From: Ptychodera flava
Lineage: Eukaryota; Hemichordata; Enteropneusta; Ptychoderidae
Length of the DNA: 64,000 bases
Reading direction: 5' to 3'
Assembly: GCF_041260155.1 (NCBI RefSeq)
Contig: NC_091947.1
Span: 28,543,615 to 28,607,614, forward strand
Position numbers and translations under genes: made by a program. Within the stretch, counting starts at the first letter, position 1; every line of letters starts with the position of its first letter. Shown in pieces: positions 47,690 to 60,068 of this stretch. The notes beneath the pieces are model-generated. The model saw only the letters and a list, made by a program, of their open reading frames with translations. It was not told where the DNA came from and did not search any database.

Positions 47690-48005
47690 AAATCATACAT
47701 TAAAATCCGAGATTAAATTGACTGAGTAGGAAGTACTCTCCAAGTTTAAAAATAGGATTACATGCCAACAAAAAGTAAATGTATTTCGGAAATTATAAAA
47801 GAAAACTAACCTTAGTTCCAAATGCATTAATATAGAAAAGCTCCTTTTTTGTCGTTGCTGAGTATTTGCAGAAGACATTTTACAGAGGCCACTGGCAAGG
47901 AAATGACTTTGGTTGTGACCTGGTTGGTTAAAATGTTCAGCAACGAGTGTCAATTTGTTATTCTTGATTGTATATATATTGTTATTCTTGATTTTTATAA
48001 TCAAC
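47690..48005 (-). pseudogene. Penelope-like element C-terminal (GIY-YIG) remnant
   Basis: A minus-strand frame includes KLTLVAEHFNQPGHNQSHFL and TQQRQKRSFSILMHLEL. The HFN-x-PGH signature and the following Gln/Arg-rich, Tyr/Ile block are typical of the end of the GIY-YIG endonuclease in Penelope-like retroelements. The rest of the RT is absent. The 3' end with the hammerhead-like motif lies about 110 bp downstream. Confidence 0.6.
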
Positions 48006-48325
48006 ATCTGTAGCAAGTTTCATCAGACTTAGTGCGGTCATTCAGGATATATATCACAAATAACAAATATTCTTACCCTGTTTTAGATACCAAGCTTTCT
48101 TACAAAAACAATAACGGGTTGGTTCATACTATGGTTGTGAAAATGTAAAGCCATTCTGGACTGCCGCCCTAATTGAGGTTATGAAAGTCTATTACACCGG
48201 TAATGCTAACTTTTGATTATTTTTTCATTATTTCTATTTTATATATCAATTGCAACTTCTTATTCCACTCCCAACAGAATGTTGAAAAACCAAATATTCA
48301 GCTTGTCAACTTAGTGTTTATATGT

Positions 48326-48535
48326 AACAAGATTGGAACTAATTTGGGATAATTAGATTTTCATATTTTTTTAATTTCTCAAAAGTTTTAGGTGCCATAT
48401 GTTTCAATTGTACAAATTACTCATAAAAACAAGTGTGCACTGTAATGTATGAAGAAAAGCAGATAAGATTACCTTTGTAGATTAAATCGGCATTACTTCA
48501 CCATTCAATTATCCCAAATTAGTTCCAGTCGTGTT
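48326..48535. mobile_element. 210-bp foldback, AACACGATTGG family
   Basis: Left AACAAGATTGGAACTAATTT, right AAATTAGTTCCAGTCGTGTT; flanks TATGT and AATGT suggest a 5-bp duplication. Confidence 0.65.
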
Positions 48536-49046
48536 AATGTATAAAATGCATTGTTATTGTTTACATTTCAATTCTAGTCTGGACCAGAAGTCACTTTTCA
48601 GCATTATAATGCAGTTTACACACGTATGGGCTGAGTTGACAAGCTGAATAATGTGCATATCAACATGCTTTGGGGGCAGAACAACGAATTAGCAATTAAT
48701 AGTGTTGATTGCGATTTCAGGTTTGTTACTAAGTAAAGCTGCACGTGCGCAACATCGGACAATGCTGCCTAAAATTTTGACATATTTTGTTGTTGCATAC
48801 GCGGCTGTTGTTGCAGCTTGTAGTCTGAGCCATAATTCATACAAATTAGTGTGTCTTTAAGTAGCCATTGTAACACTAGCTGGTTAAATTTTCATTGTTT
48901 ATGCGGAAAATGCGGACAAATATTTATTCATACATATTAATGAGAGAAAAAATGATGTCATTGTGATCAGTGCTATAGACCTGATACAGTTTATGTCTTT
49001 GTGCACTGTTACAGTACTGCAAGTTGAACTTCTGTACTACGTTTCA

Positions 49047-49133
49047 AACACGATTGGAACTAATGCAACAAACACTTTGAGAAGTTTGAAAAATATGAAA
49101 ATCCAATTATCCCAAATTAGTTCCAATCGTGTT
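49047..49133. mobile_element. 87-bp foldback, AACACGATTGG family
   Basis: AACACGATTGGAACTAAT...ATTAGTTCCAATCGTGTT, flanked by TTTCA (49042-49046, 49134-49138). Confidence 0.75.
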
Positions 49134-49539
49134 TTTCATTAAAATAGATGCATTATTTATGGACATGGTACACTAATTAGGAAAGTTCATGAAATGTGCA
49201 AATTAGCAATTACTTAACATGACACCTCCAAATATCTTTGCACACTATTACAGCTCTGGTATATCAGCATCTGTACAAAGTTTCATCAGACTTCAGTCAG
49301 TATTTCTTGAAATATCAAGAATGATTTCAGTGTCTTTACATATTCACATTAGGAAGATACAAAGGTAATTTCGGATTCAGATTATACAGTCTGAATAAAC
49401 CAAGAGTTATTTTGGATTAAGATGATGTAGCTCTGAATTAAAAAAGTGAATGCTCAGGGGCCAAATTTGATTGTTTTGTGGAAGGAAATAGCATGTATAA
49501 AGAGACCATAGGGTACTATACGTAGACCAAGTTTTTAAA

Positions 49540-50111
49540 CAAGCAATATAGCTCCGCCGTGTTTATGTAGAGAATAACTATTTTAGACACATGTGTTGAT
49601 GAAGGTGGAAATCTTTGATAGCTAATTTCAGTGACAAAAAAAATGGCAAAAATACACAATTGAAGATTTCATCATAATTTGAATATATCACATTCAGATC
49701 ATCCCTAAAAACATATCAACTAAAGCTATCTGACGAGTTTTGAGAATAAAATTTTCTGACGAAAAAAGGCAAAAATTGCCCCCAAAATTAAATATTTCAG
49801 ATTTCATTATAATTTCAATATATCATGATATTAAAATAATAACTTGGAACCTGTATACCAGATATCAAAGGTATCAGACAAGTAGTTTTTGAAAAACAAA
49901 TTTTTTGACCAAAAATGGCAAAAATTGCCACAAAAATACAAAATTGCAGATTTCATCATAATTTCAATATATATCATTAAGTTTATCTGTAGGAGCCTGC
50001 ATTCCAAATTTCAAAACTATCAGACGAGTGGTTTTGGAAAAACACATTTTTGACCAAAGATGGCAAAAATTGCCCCAACGATACAAAATTGCAGATTTCA
50101 TCATAATTTCA

Positions 50112-50184
<73 letters not shown>

Positions 50185-52012
50185 CTTAGCTCGTCTGTAG
50201 AAACCTGTATACCAAATTTCAAAGCTGTCAGACAAGTACTTTTTGAGAAACAATTTTTTTGACCAAAAATGGTAAAATTGCCACAAAAATACAAAATGGT
50301 AGATTTTATCATAATTTGTATATCGCATTTTGCTCATCCCTATGAACCTGTATACCAAATATCAAAGCTGTCAGACAAGCAGTTTTGATGAAACAAACAT
50401 TTTGACCAAAAATGACAAAACTTGCCTTAAAAATACAAACATGCAAATTTCACCACGATTTGAACAAATCTAACTGAAGGCACCCTAAGTAAACTGCATA
50501 TCAAATTTCAAAGCAATCGGACATGCGGTTTCAGAGATGATTTTTTTCACCAAAAACAGCAAAAAATGCCCCAAAAATATAAATATGCAAATTTCACCAC
50601 GATTTGAACAAACTTTCGTGAGGTCACCCCAAGTGAACTGCATATGAAATTTCAAAGCAAGACTTGCGGTTTAAGAGAAGGCAATTGTTGACGGATGCAC
50701 GACAACGACAGAAAATCAGCCTATTTGATAAGCTCAATGTCGCTGACAGCAGAGCTAAAAATGCTTCACAGGTGTCTGAAAAAAGGCTGGTGATGGATGC
50801 ATGTACGGATGGGACCTTATCTATAAGTCTCACTTTCACCCTACGAAATCAGAGACAGATATCACACTGAATGGGAAAGTAACGAGATCTTAAAAAAACA
50901 TAGGGCCAAAGTCCCTGAAGCTACTATAGACATAGATACAAAATTTAAGTATTTCCTGACTGTATGAAATTATCTCACTGAGGTCATCCGAGGGACCTGT
51001 AAACCAAATATTAAAGCTGTCTGACCAGCGGTTTTGAAAATACAAGTGACCCAACTGTTGACAGAGTTCTGCTGTGTTATGTAGAGAATAACTTATTGTG
51101 ACATATGTATTGATGAAGAAGGTTGATATCTTTGATAGCTCATTTCAGGATGGCTTGACCAAAAATGGCAAAATTAGCTGCAAAAATACAAAATTGAAGA
51201 TTTCATCATAATTTCAATATATGACATTAAGATAAAGCCTAGGAACCTGTATACCAAATATCAAAACTATCAAATGAGTAACTTTTGAGAAACAAACATT
51301 TTGACCAAAAATGGCAAAAATTGACCTAAAAATACAAAAATTGAAGATTTCATCAAATTTCAATATATCACACTGAGACAACCCCTAGGAACCTGTATAC
51401 CAAATATCAAAGGCATCAGACAAGTAGTTTTTGAGAAACATATTTTTTGATCAAAAATGGCAAAAATTGCACCAAAAATACAAAATTGCAGATTTCGTCA
51501 TATAGTCAATATATCATATTAAGTTTATCTGTAGGAACCTGTATACCAAATATCAAAGTTGTCAGACGAGCGGTTTTGATGAAATAAAGTTTTGACCAAA
51601 AATGACAAAAAAATTCCTTAAAAATACAGATTTGCATATTTCATCACAATTTGAACAAATCTAAGTTTGGTTATCCCTAGGGACCTATATACCAAATAAC
51701 AAAGCTGTCTGACCAGTGGTTATGAAGAAGAAGATTTTTTGCCAAAAACGCCTTTTTGGCACTAATTTGCATATTTTAATAATATCAAAAAATTAAACAA
51801 ATTGTTTCTCAAAATCATATTTTTAATCTACACAACATATATCAAATCAGTAAGTACTGCTGTTCTCAAGATATTTGAGTGGACGGACGCCTCACAAACG
51901 GACATACATACATACATACATACATACATACATACATAGAGACTGACGCCGGACGCCGGACGGATACCCATCCCAATAGCTTCTATAGACTATAGTCTAT
52001 AGTAGCTAAAAA
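49540..52012. repeat. About 147-bp tandem arrays with microsatellite and hairpin tail (HINE/Helentron-like)
   Basis: Units contain GACCAAAAATGGCAAAAATTG, AGATTTCATCATAATTTCAATA, CCTGTATACCAAATATCAAAG and a CAGAC(G/A)AG(C/T)GGTTTT block. Anchors occur near 49916, 50060, 50413, 51163, 51311, 51455 and 51600. An (AT)n tract fills one unit (50111-50182). The array ends in (CATA)n at 51903-51938, then GCCGGACGCCGGAC, then a hairpin TAGCTTCTATAGAC/GTCTATAGTAGCTA (51977-52008). AGCTACTATAGAC also occurs at about 50918. Tandem core, microsatellite and terminal hairpin together match non-autonomous Helitron-like elements. Confidence 0.75.
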
Positions 52013-52257
52013 TATACCTTCTTATTGAGATTGTCGATTCTATGAATGACCAAATTCTGATGTCTCTAAATGGTGATGAAATTTGTATCCCTATGTTTTT
52101 GTTGCTAATTACCATGCTTTGTTCTTCACATCATCTTTTTTGAAACTTCTGAAAATTTTTTGTGTTGGTGACTTGAGTAATGTCTTCCTTAAGTGTGGTG
52201 AAATTGGTAAATTTTAGGGATAATAAACTCACCTGTTTTATAACATATCATTTTTGA

Positions 52258-53100
52258 CCAGCTTATGTTTGGTGATGATATTAGAGAACTAAACGCGTAT
52301 AGGCTCGACATCCAGCACATATACATTGTTCACATGAAACAAGTGAGAAGATGCAAAGATCATTGGTTGCAGTATGTCTGGAATAAATCGAATATCGAAA
52401 TTTGGTGAAGAACAGGAAGTTCTATTTGTCTATTTTTTCTGGTGTTGACCTTTGCCTCACTACTCTTAAATCTGAGTACCTAGACATTCTTTTGCTCCAT
52501 AAGCTGGACCAAATTCTTGTATTGCATTTGCGAAATGAAAGGGCCAGATTCACGACAAAAACCATGCTTAGCGCATTATCTTCTAAGGCTGCGCTCTAAC
52601 ACGCCTCTTGCGTCGAGATAAAGACTTTGGATATAGCTGCTGATATATCTGTAACTTTTTCCGGATTCAAGAAGTGCTTCTTGTAACTATCGTCGACTGA
52701 CAGCCGTTCTAGATCCATATCTGTCGTTGTGCTAGACTTTCAGATCAGCCTCTGTCCGAGTAAACAGTGTCTCACTACAGTAAGTACGACATCGATAGAA
52801 AGAATCAGGCTTTATTTTAGGCATCAGTTGAGAAAAGGTAGACAGTATACTGAGTAGAGGCGCGGCGCGGATCATCACTAAAAATGTTAACTAGGTTGCA
52901 TGGGTCAAAACCCACATTGAAAATCGCATATCCGTAATAAGGGGCTGCACATCAAATTGCAATATTCGATTTTGTTGCGCCCATAAGACAGAACACGTCA
53001 CAGAAGAGCGACTACTTCATTCGCAATATTGTTATTGAACAATCGTAAACATCAATTTAAAGCTGATTACACACAAATGTTTTCCCTTTTAAAACTAGAA
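52258..53100 (-). mobile_element. AATCCGTG-family element, copy 4, truncated and inverted
   Basis: The minus strand matches copies 2 and 3: CAGCTTATGTTTGGTGATGA at the right-end region, then CACTTCTTGAATCC, CAAATTGCAATATTCG and ATTTAAAGC blocks. Both AATCCGTG termini are missing. Confidence 0.65.
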
Positions 53101-54183
53101 CCAGATATGAACTGAAATGCTCATGTGCTTCTTTATACATACAGGATTATCCTGTGATTTTTATGACAACCCGCATCTGTGTCATCAGTTTTGATATGTC
53201 AGAACTTTTTTGTTAACTTGTCCCTACATTCAAACGCTTTTTTGGCAGGTATCGCAAGCTGGTAGATAAATACAATATCTCTCTTCGACAAATGATCACT
53301 GATTGCATCGGTGACATGGGGCCTTAGTTAATGACCACTACCTATCTGACTTACAGATTGATATATGGCGGGTGCCACATGTGGGGCAGGATGCGCTTAC
53401 TATTTTCGAAACACCTGACATCACTTCTTGGTCTTTTGGCCAGAGGTCCATATATCTTTCTTTCATGAATTTGACTTTGTTTGTGTACCGTCTATTTACT
53501 GTCTGTTCTGTGCTGTTTTGTGTCTATGTTTACAACTATTGTCTTACAAATTTTGACCTAGTGTTATTGGATTATGGATTGGTATGATTGCGATTATTTC
53601 AATGGGCTTTTCAATTTAAACAAACATGGCTGCTGGTGTTGGGCAGAAGGTAGTTTTATTGCTCAATTGCTGTGTCATCACAGAAACATACGACGAATGA
53701 CTGTTGATTGGCTTGATTTGTGATTATCAGAGCTTCCGTTCACGTAAAATCCTGCGTATTTCACGCATAATTACTCTGAAGTACGCAAAGTAAAATGATG
53801 TATATTGGAAAAAACACAGTCACCGGAACAAAGACATGAGCACACGTGGTTTCCCATAAATGCATAGTTTATCAAGAACTAAAAATAAATGTTTACTTAT
53901 GAAAATGTTCATTATTTTGCAACATTTTTAATACATCCTGTCAATCACGTCGCGTCAATTGTTTCCTTCAAGGCTGTACCAATAAAAATGTAACATGTTC
54001 AATAGAGTTCGTCGTTATCTCAAAAAAAAGTTCTTTTTTCCATTGCGCCCGATGCGTACACATGTACACTTTTGATCAGTATGGTCCGGTAGTTTTTCCA
54101 GTTGCTGTTTACTGTTTAGTCAGTACTTCCAAAATACGTCGAAACGTAAGACCAGCGACAGTTTCTGTGCACCATCGAAAAAG
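53101..54183. other. No gene recognised
   Basis: AT-rich; no supportable exon or repeat. Confidence 0.4.
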
Positions 54184-54474
54184 ATGGAAGTAGAAAGGCG
54201 TCAAGCAAGTAAACCAGTGACGGTAGCCTGCCCTCGAGCAGCAGTGATGTTTCTATGTTTCCATCGCAACAAAGTTGGCCATATTGCAACCGTGATTCCA
54301 GTCTCATCTGTCCCATGTGAACGTGGGTTCAGTACCCCAAAAAGGATTAAAATATCGAAATGTAGTTGTCTGAGAGAAGATGTCATAAATGATGTGATGG
54401 TGATAACAACAGAAGGCCCAAAACTTTTAACATTTAGATCAAATTTGTCGTTCGAAACCAACATACTAAAATGA
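54184..54474 (+). pseudogene. hAT transposase C-terminal remnant
   Basis: The frame contains VIPVSSVPCERGFSTPKRIK followed by LREDVINDVMVITTEGP. This is the C-terminal hAT dimerisation signature (usually CERGFS, with a leucine/isoleucine-rich helix after it) found in hAT and ZNF862-like proteins. The N-terminal zinc finger and the catalytic region are not present upstream. The frame then runs into the repeat shared with 34264. Confidence 0.65.
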
Positions 54475-55203
54475 GTGTTGTGCCAAATGAGTTGATTTTG
54501 CTGCTGCCAAGTAAGGGTTGTATCCCAAAATGTTGTTCATAAATAATAAATGAAGTTTTTGTCCCACAAAAGGTATATTTGTTACATACAAGAACCACTC
54601 TATCCCGCCTACAAACCTATCAGAAAGCTATTATAAAGACAAACTCATGTCTCACCTGTCGGCAACGTAGTTTTCATCGTTGTTCTGGCGTTCCGTGATT
54701 TCGCTACACGTCTGATACCGATGTAAAGTTTGGGAGAAAATGGTTATCACAACCAGCTGAAATCGTCGTCCAATCTCCAACACAAGGATTAAATCCCGTA
54801 TGCAGCATCCTGCATATAGCTGATTAATAAGCTTTTTCATTTGATTAAGACGCTGTGAATAGAGTCGTACTCCAGTTGTTCTTTTTGTATTCGCGGAACG
54901 ATATAATTCTCGAATTAAAAGTAATTCTCAAAGCCTCAACGGGCAGTAAGATCATGCTTTCGGGGTCATTTTATTGTCAGGTGATTTTCGGTTCAATAAA
55001 TTGCATATCTACAAACAAAGTTATGAGTGCATCCAAACTATACTGATAGTGCTTGGCTCTTTTCCTGAGCGACACCGGTGGTGATGTAAAGAACAAAACA
55101 AAGGAACATGCAATATTTCATTATTCATCGTATTTAATGTTAGTGTTAGTGTCAGTATGTGTGTGTGTGTGGGTGGGTGTGTGTGTGTGTGTGTGTGTGT
55201 GTG
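54429..55203. repeat. 780-bp repeat ending in (GT)n, copy 2
   Basis: Over 90% identical to 34264-35044; ends in GT microsatellite (55156-55203), after which the two loci differ. Confidence 0.8.
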
Positions 55204-55639
55204 CGTTTGCCGTGAATACAAAGTGACGACGTCAACTTGAAGATGCACACACAAAGTGACGACAGGGGTGACAAAGTGAGGGCCCTCACAACGTTTTTTA
55301 TGGCAAACGGTTCCCGAAGTCTTCAAGATGATTTTCTGTGAGTTTGGGGCTGTCGTCACTTTTCACGATAAAACTGACCATGTGTGTTCCTGATGGGACA
55401 CACACCATGAGCGCCATCTTGAGGCCCGCTGGGGAGAACACACAGGTAGACACACTCATTATATGATTGTAGCGCCACCCCGCCTCCTTTTCCTTCATTG
55501 CAACTTTGCGCGCTCTGGGAACTATTGTTATGTAAATTTAATTTTAGCTAATTGCATGAAGTCGTCACTTTGTGTGTAGACAACGTGTGACACAGTATGT
55601 ACATTTCAGGTGTTTGCGCGCGTGGTCTCACTTGGTGTG

Positions 55640-56370
55640 TAGACTACAGACCTGTGTCATTCTGATGACACAAATTCTATCACTGATTGCTGGATACTTC
55701 GCCAGTTATTGCATATTTAGGTTGGAATATGATCATTTCTGGAGCGATATTACATTACATCAAGCAGGGCATTGGGTATGGTTGTTTAAAAATTGCTACG
55801 TGGTTCATTTGTGGGGAGTTGCGCACCATAATCCTTAGCTATAGGTAACCACGTCGCATTCAAATATTCTACGTGATCAGACTTTTTGATATGAGTTTTC
55901 TTCTTTTTTAATGTAGTTGTCTCGTATATTATTTTCAAGAACAAATTTAATGAATATTTAATGCATTCTTCCTTTTGAAACCATGTATTTGCATTCGCTG
56001 ATTGTTATTATATTCATCCTCATCAGTTTTCGATCAGTCAAAACATGAAAATATGCAAGACAAAGAGCAAGTACATATCCATTTTTTTGGTGCGCCATGC
56101 GTTCAGTCTTGAATAAAAGTAAACAGACCTGTGTCAATCTTATAACAGAAATTTTGTCAGCTGTTGCTGGATATACTGCGCCAGTTATTTCTTTTTAAGT
56201 GTGGGATTTCCAGAACATTTGACATTACATCAAGCAGGGCATATTTGGTGTATTTGTATAAAAACAGCTATGCGGCTGTCCCACTTGTGAGGAGTTGCGC
56301 ATTGTGATCCTAAGCTACAGGTGACCCAAGTCACATTTAATTAATCTACGTGATCTGACTATATAGTTTT
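55640..56370. repeat. Diverged tandem duplication, period about 485 bp
   Basis: AGACCTGTGTCA, TTGCTGGATA, TTACATCAAGCAGGGCAT, GAGTTGCGCA and TCTACGTGATC recur in the same order at about 55645-55890 and 56127-56365, roughly 75% alike. No shared open frame. Confidence 0.65.
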
Positions 56371-56399
56371 TAATACAAGATGCTTCGCGATGTGCTGAC

Positions 56400-57419
56400 A
56401 GACTGAACCCCTAGCAACAGCACTCCAGCCATAGCCTGTATAACACATTGCTTGTCACTTCTGTATGCTTAGAGTGGTATGAAAGACAGCAAGCATTTAC
56501 TAGTACATGTGTGTTTCTTTACATTTATACTTTATTTATTCCGGCAGAAATCATTATTAAAATGACAGGTGGGTTTCTTATTGTAAACGAATAGTATGCG
56601 AAACTCACACAAAACATCTACTGGTCAAGCGGGCCAGGAACTTTAGAAAAATCACTGGCCTTAAAGAAAATCAACCGGTCCGATCCTCAGGTCAAATCAA
56701 ATATTGTGCAGATTTTTTACCCGCGCTCAGTATAGGGGCCTAGAAAATTTGATCGAAAAAATACACAGAGACCACTTCATCATCCTAACATCAAACTGAT
56801 TTTGTGCCTTTAAATTCATTTACAGGAAAGCAAATGAAGATGGCTATCAAAACCAAAAGTTCGGGCAACTGATCTCAGTGCAAAAAAAAAATCATATGAA
56901 ACGAAATCAGGGAAAGGTTAAGCACAAACACATAAAACATTTTTATTTCTTAAAACAGCCTTTAACAACAAGTATTTCTAACATTGAGAAAACGAGCACA
57001 AGCGTGGTCTTGAAATAGGTGCCAATACGAAAAAGCTAAGCGTCAAGAACTCTGATCAGGGATGGCTATAAGTTTTGGCAGCACAAACACCTGATCACAC
57101 ACAAATGGAGTCATTACAACAGTTGACTCTTTCAAAAATCGATTCTGGCTTCTCCTCTTTGAGGGAAGATGACTATCATCGAATCCAAGGAAGGGAATAC
57201 AAAAAACTAGCTAAGGGCAATTGATAAAGAGAAAAATACTGAAGTGTCGAAACCCACGTGAAAAGATGAATCACAAAAATGTAATCTTTACAGGTGACCA
57301 AGGCAAATGGCCATCAAGGTCAAATCACAATGAAGGCGCGATTTTGCACAATGTTTAAATATCGGACATTTACTTTCTGGTATCAAAGTTTGACGTCCAA
57401 AATATTTCTGTCATACATA
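56400..57419. other. No gene recognised
   Basis: AT-rich; nothing supportable. Confidence 0.4.
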
Positions 57420-58200
57420 ACAATCTGTATACGGGCCTTATATCGATACTAGACGATACAAGAATGACTTGCTTTCTGTTGCGGCACGCCGGGTTTGCGA
57501 AATTGCCGATATTTTATGCCAGGCTGATACCTATCGGCGATGTTGGGACTCTAATAATCGATACTAGACAATTCTAGAATGACTTGCCTCGCGTCTCGAC
57601 ACGCAATATCTGTGAAATCAAAGATATTTACTTGATATTTATCGCCTGGGACTCTAATATTGATATTATACAATGACTTGCCTTGTGTCTGTTGCACGTC
57701 TGTGGTGGCAAGATTTAAAACGTAAAGGCCGTAAATGACAGAAATCCTGTCGGAAAACACCATAGCTATGGACCCACAGCTAGTGACTCCAATATCGATA
57801 ATAGTCAACTCTAGACTTTTAAATCGTGGGTAATTATTCAATGTATATCGGAGATTTTACCACCCTACAGATCTTGACAAGCCCGACTTCCTCAGTCTGA
57901 CCCTAACTTCGATACTTGACAATCCTATAATTGTCAAATCGCCGGCAAATATTCGATGTAAATCGGGGATTTCACTTGTACATTGCAGATCTGCCGCTCT
58001 GGCCGCGGTCTGGCCAAGCCCAATTTCCGTGGTCCGACTCTACTAGACTTGTCTAAAACTGTGGGTAAATGTCCTATATTGGAGATTTTACCACCTCACA
58101 TATCTGACCGAACAATTCTAATTTCGATACCGTGTTGTCTAATAGCTGTAAATATTCGATATCATATAAAAGTGCAACGTTGCGGCGCGGTGTCCTCGAA
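57420..58200. repeat. Diverged tandem repeat with one foldback end inside
   Basis: TCGATACTAGAC/CTTGACAAT and ATTCGATGTAAATCGG(G/A)GATTT-type blocks recur every 100-130 bp or so. 57705-57782 is one end (CGACAGGATTTC..TAGCTGTGGGTCC on the minus strand) related to the 39936 foldback. Minus-strand frames here are repeat artefacts. Confidence 0.5.
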
Positions 58201-59437
58201 ATCCAGTTTACCTCGACACGGTCGATACGCTGAACAATAATAACTCTTTTATTACCATAACGAGATCTCGCACTGCAAACATGCTTGAAAAATGGGGAGC
58301 ACATTGATAGCGCCCCTACTCTCGCGAGAAATCATGAGGTAAGATCTTTCGCCTAGATGCAGTACCGATCAGCCCGTTCAGTTTTTAATTGCGAATCTCA
58401 CGGTTTGCAAATCTCTTGAAGGAATAAATTTCCTTTCTTTGAATAATGCTGTCGGGTATTTAGCCTAGCAAAACATTTGGGTAAACTTCTTTCCATGTAG
58501 TGAAAGTTACTGGCCGGCGTCTGGAAGAACAGCAGGACATCTTTCAAGAGTTAAGGTCCGGCATGAAAATAGCTGGTCTCGGGCCATTGGGTTAGCTCGA
58601 ATTTCGCCCGCTGTCTGTGGTGTGCTGTGAGATACTCTGTATGTACTGATTTGACGTCTGGTGTGGAGTGAATGATGTGTACGATATGAGGCAAATCTGT
58701 CCAATGAGCCATGCAGTCGACCGGGACAATGTGGGAATCATTTCACAACTGTCAAAATGCAAAAAGAAGACACCGCATAATATTGATGAAACTAAAATAA
58801 TAATTTTAAAAAGTACCCAATTATAGGCACTGTTTTGGAAATTATGAATGTTGAACATGAGAATTTCCGTTTACTTCGCAGAATCCACTAACTGTAAATC
58901 ATTCTTGTTTCATAAGACACATAGTTGCACTAATTGTCAAACTGTCAACCGCAAAGTGATAAATAACATAATTGACAATTAAAATCATTAATGATGCTAA
59001 TGGATGCGGTTTTAATTTGTATCATTCCATGCCCAAGTCAAGACCAGTAAAGGGTAATCACAAATCCCTCACAGGCCACAAATGAACATGACACACCGCG
59101 CGCGAACGCAACCTCAAAGTCAGGGAAAAGGCGACGACAAATCTCAATTGCTACTGATTGCCCTCACAGGAGTAACAACCTTTTTGTTTGCAAACGACGC
59201 TATGCCTTTTTGTTTGCAAACGACGTAATGCGGTATTTGTTGGTAGAAAATGATCACGTGATGGAAAGTTTTCCACTTAATGAATGTTCTATATTCCTAC
59301 ACATATCTGTTAACCTTCTCGGCCTAATTCTGCTTAGACTATGACCAAATGTCGGCGTTTTACATCGCAAATACGACGCAAACGCAAAATCCGACTCTTC
59401 GAGGTTCTTCATACTACCGACGAACGCGAGCGGGCCC
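58201..59437. other. No gene recognised
   Basis: TTTTTGTTTGCAAACGACG occurs twice in a row near 59179-59226; otherwise nothing supportable. Confidence 0.4.
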
Positions 59438-59483
59438 CCTCTCTCTGTGTGTCTGTCTGTCTGTCTGTCTGTCTGTCCCTCCC

Positions 59484-59519
<36 letters not shown>
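59438..59519. repeat. Compound microsatellite (GTCT)n and (CT)n
   Basis: About six GTCT units followed by CCCTCCCTTCC and a long CT run. Confidence 0.9.
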
Positions 59520-59522
<3 letters not shown>

Positions 59523-59744
59523 GATGACTTTTCCTCGAAATAGAAGCAAATTATGCTGTTCTGTCAATATATATTTCTCTTCCAATTACCATTGTATCAA
59601 AATTATGCTTCTCATTATCACAAAGTTTAACAGTACCTGTATTTGTCTCAAATTGGCAATTCATTGACGCTGTAAATCAAGAAATAATGATAAAAGTCTA
59701 GTTTGAGCTTATTTTTAACGTATTTTATCATCACATATATTTAA

Positions 59745-60064
59745 AGGGACAAAGTCTGTCATTTTTCATGGATTTTGTTTGATACGAGATACTACTTACA
59801 GTGTTTGAAATGTTGAAAGATACTGAATGATGGGTAACCGTGCATATATTCGACCCCGGATTTAGACAAATTAAATGAAACCATCGCGAAAATGAATTAA
59901 TGGTCATGACCATTAGTTCATTTTCACGATGGTTTCATTTGTCTAAAACCGGAGTCGAATATATGCATGGTCACCCATTCATTCAGTATCTTTCAACATG
60001 TCAAACAATATAAGTAGTATCTCGTATCAAACAAAATCCATGGAAAATGGCAGACTTTGTCCCT
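59745..60064. mobile_element. 320-bp TTAA-flanked palindrome
   Basis: AGGGACAAAGTCTGTCATTT...AAATGGCAGACTTTGTCCCT; arms about 150 bp; TTAA at 59741-59744 and 60065-60068. TTAA sites point to Kolobok or piggyBac mobilisation; which one is not decidable. Confidence 0.85.
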
Positions 60065-60068
60065 TTAA

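Noticed and set aside
55021..55359. 112-codon minus-strand frame with a His-Thr run
   Set aside because: The run is the GT microsatellite; no domain otherwise.
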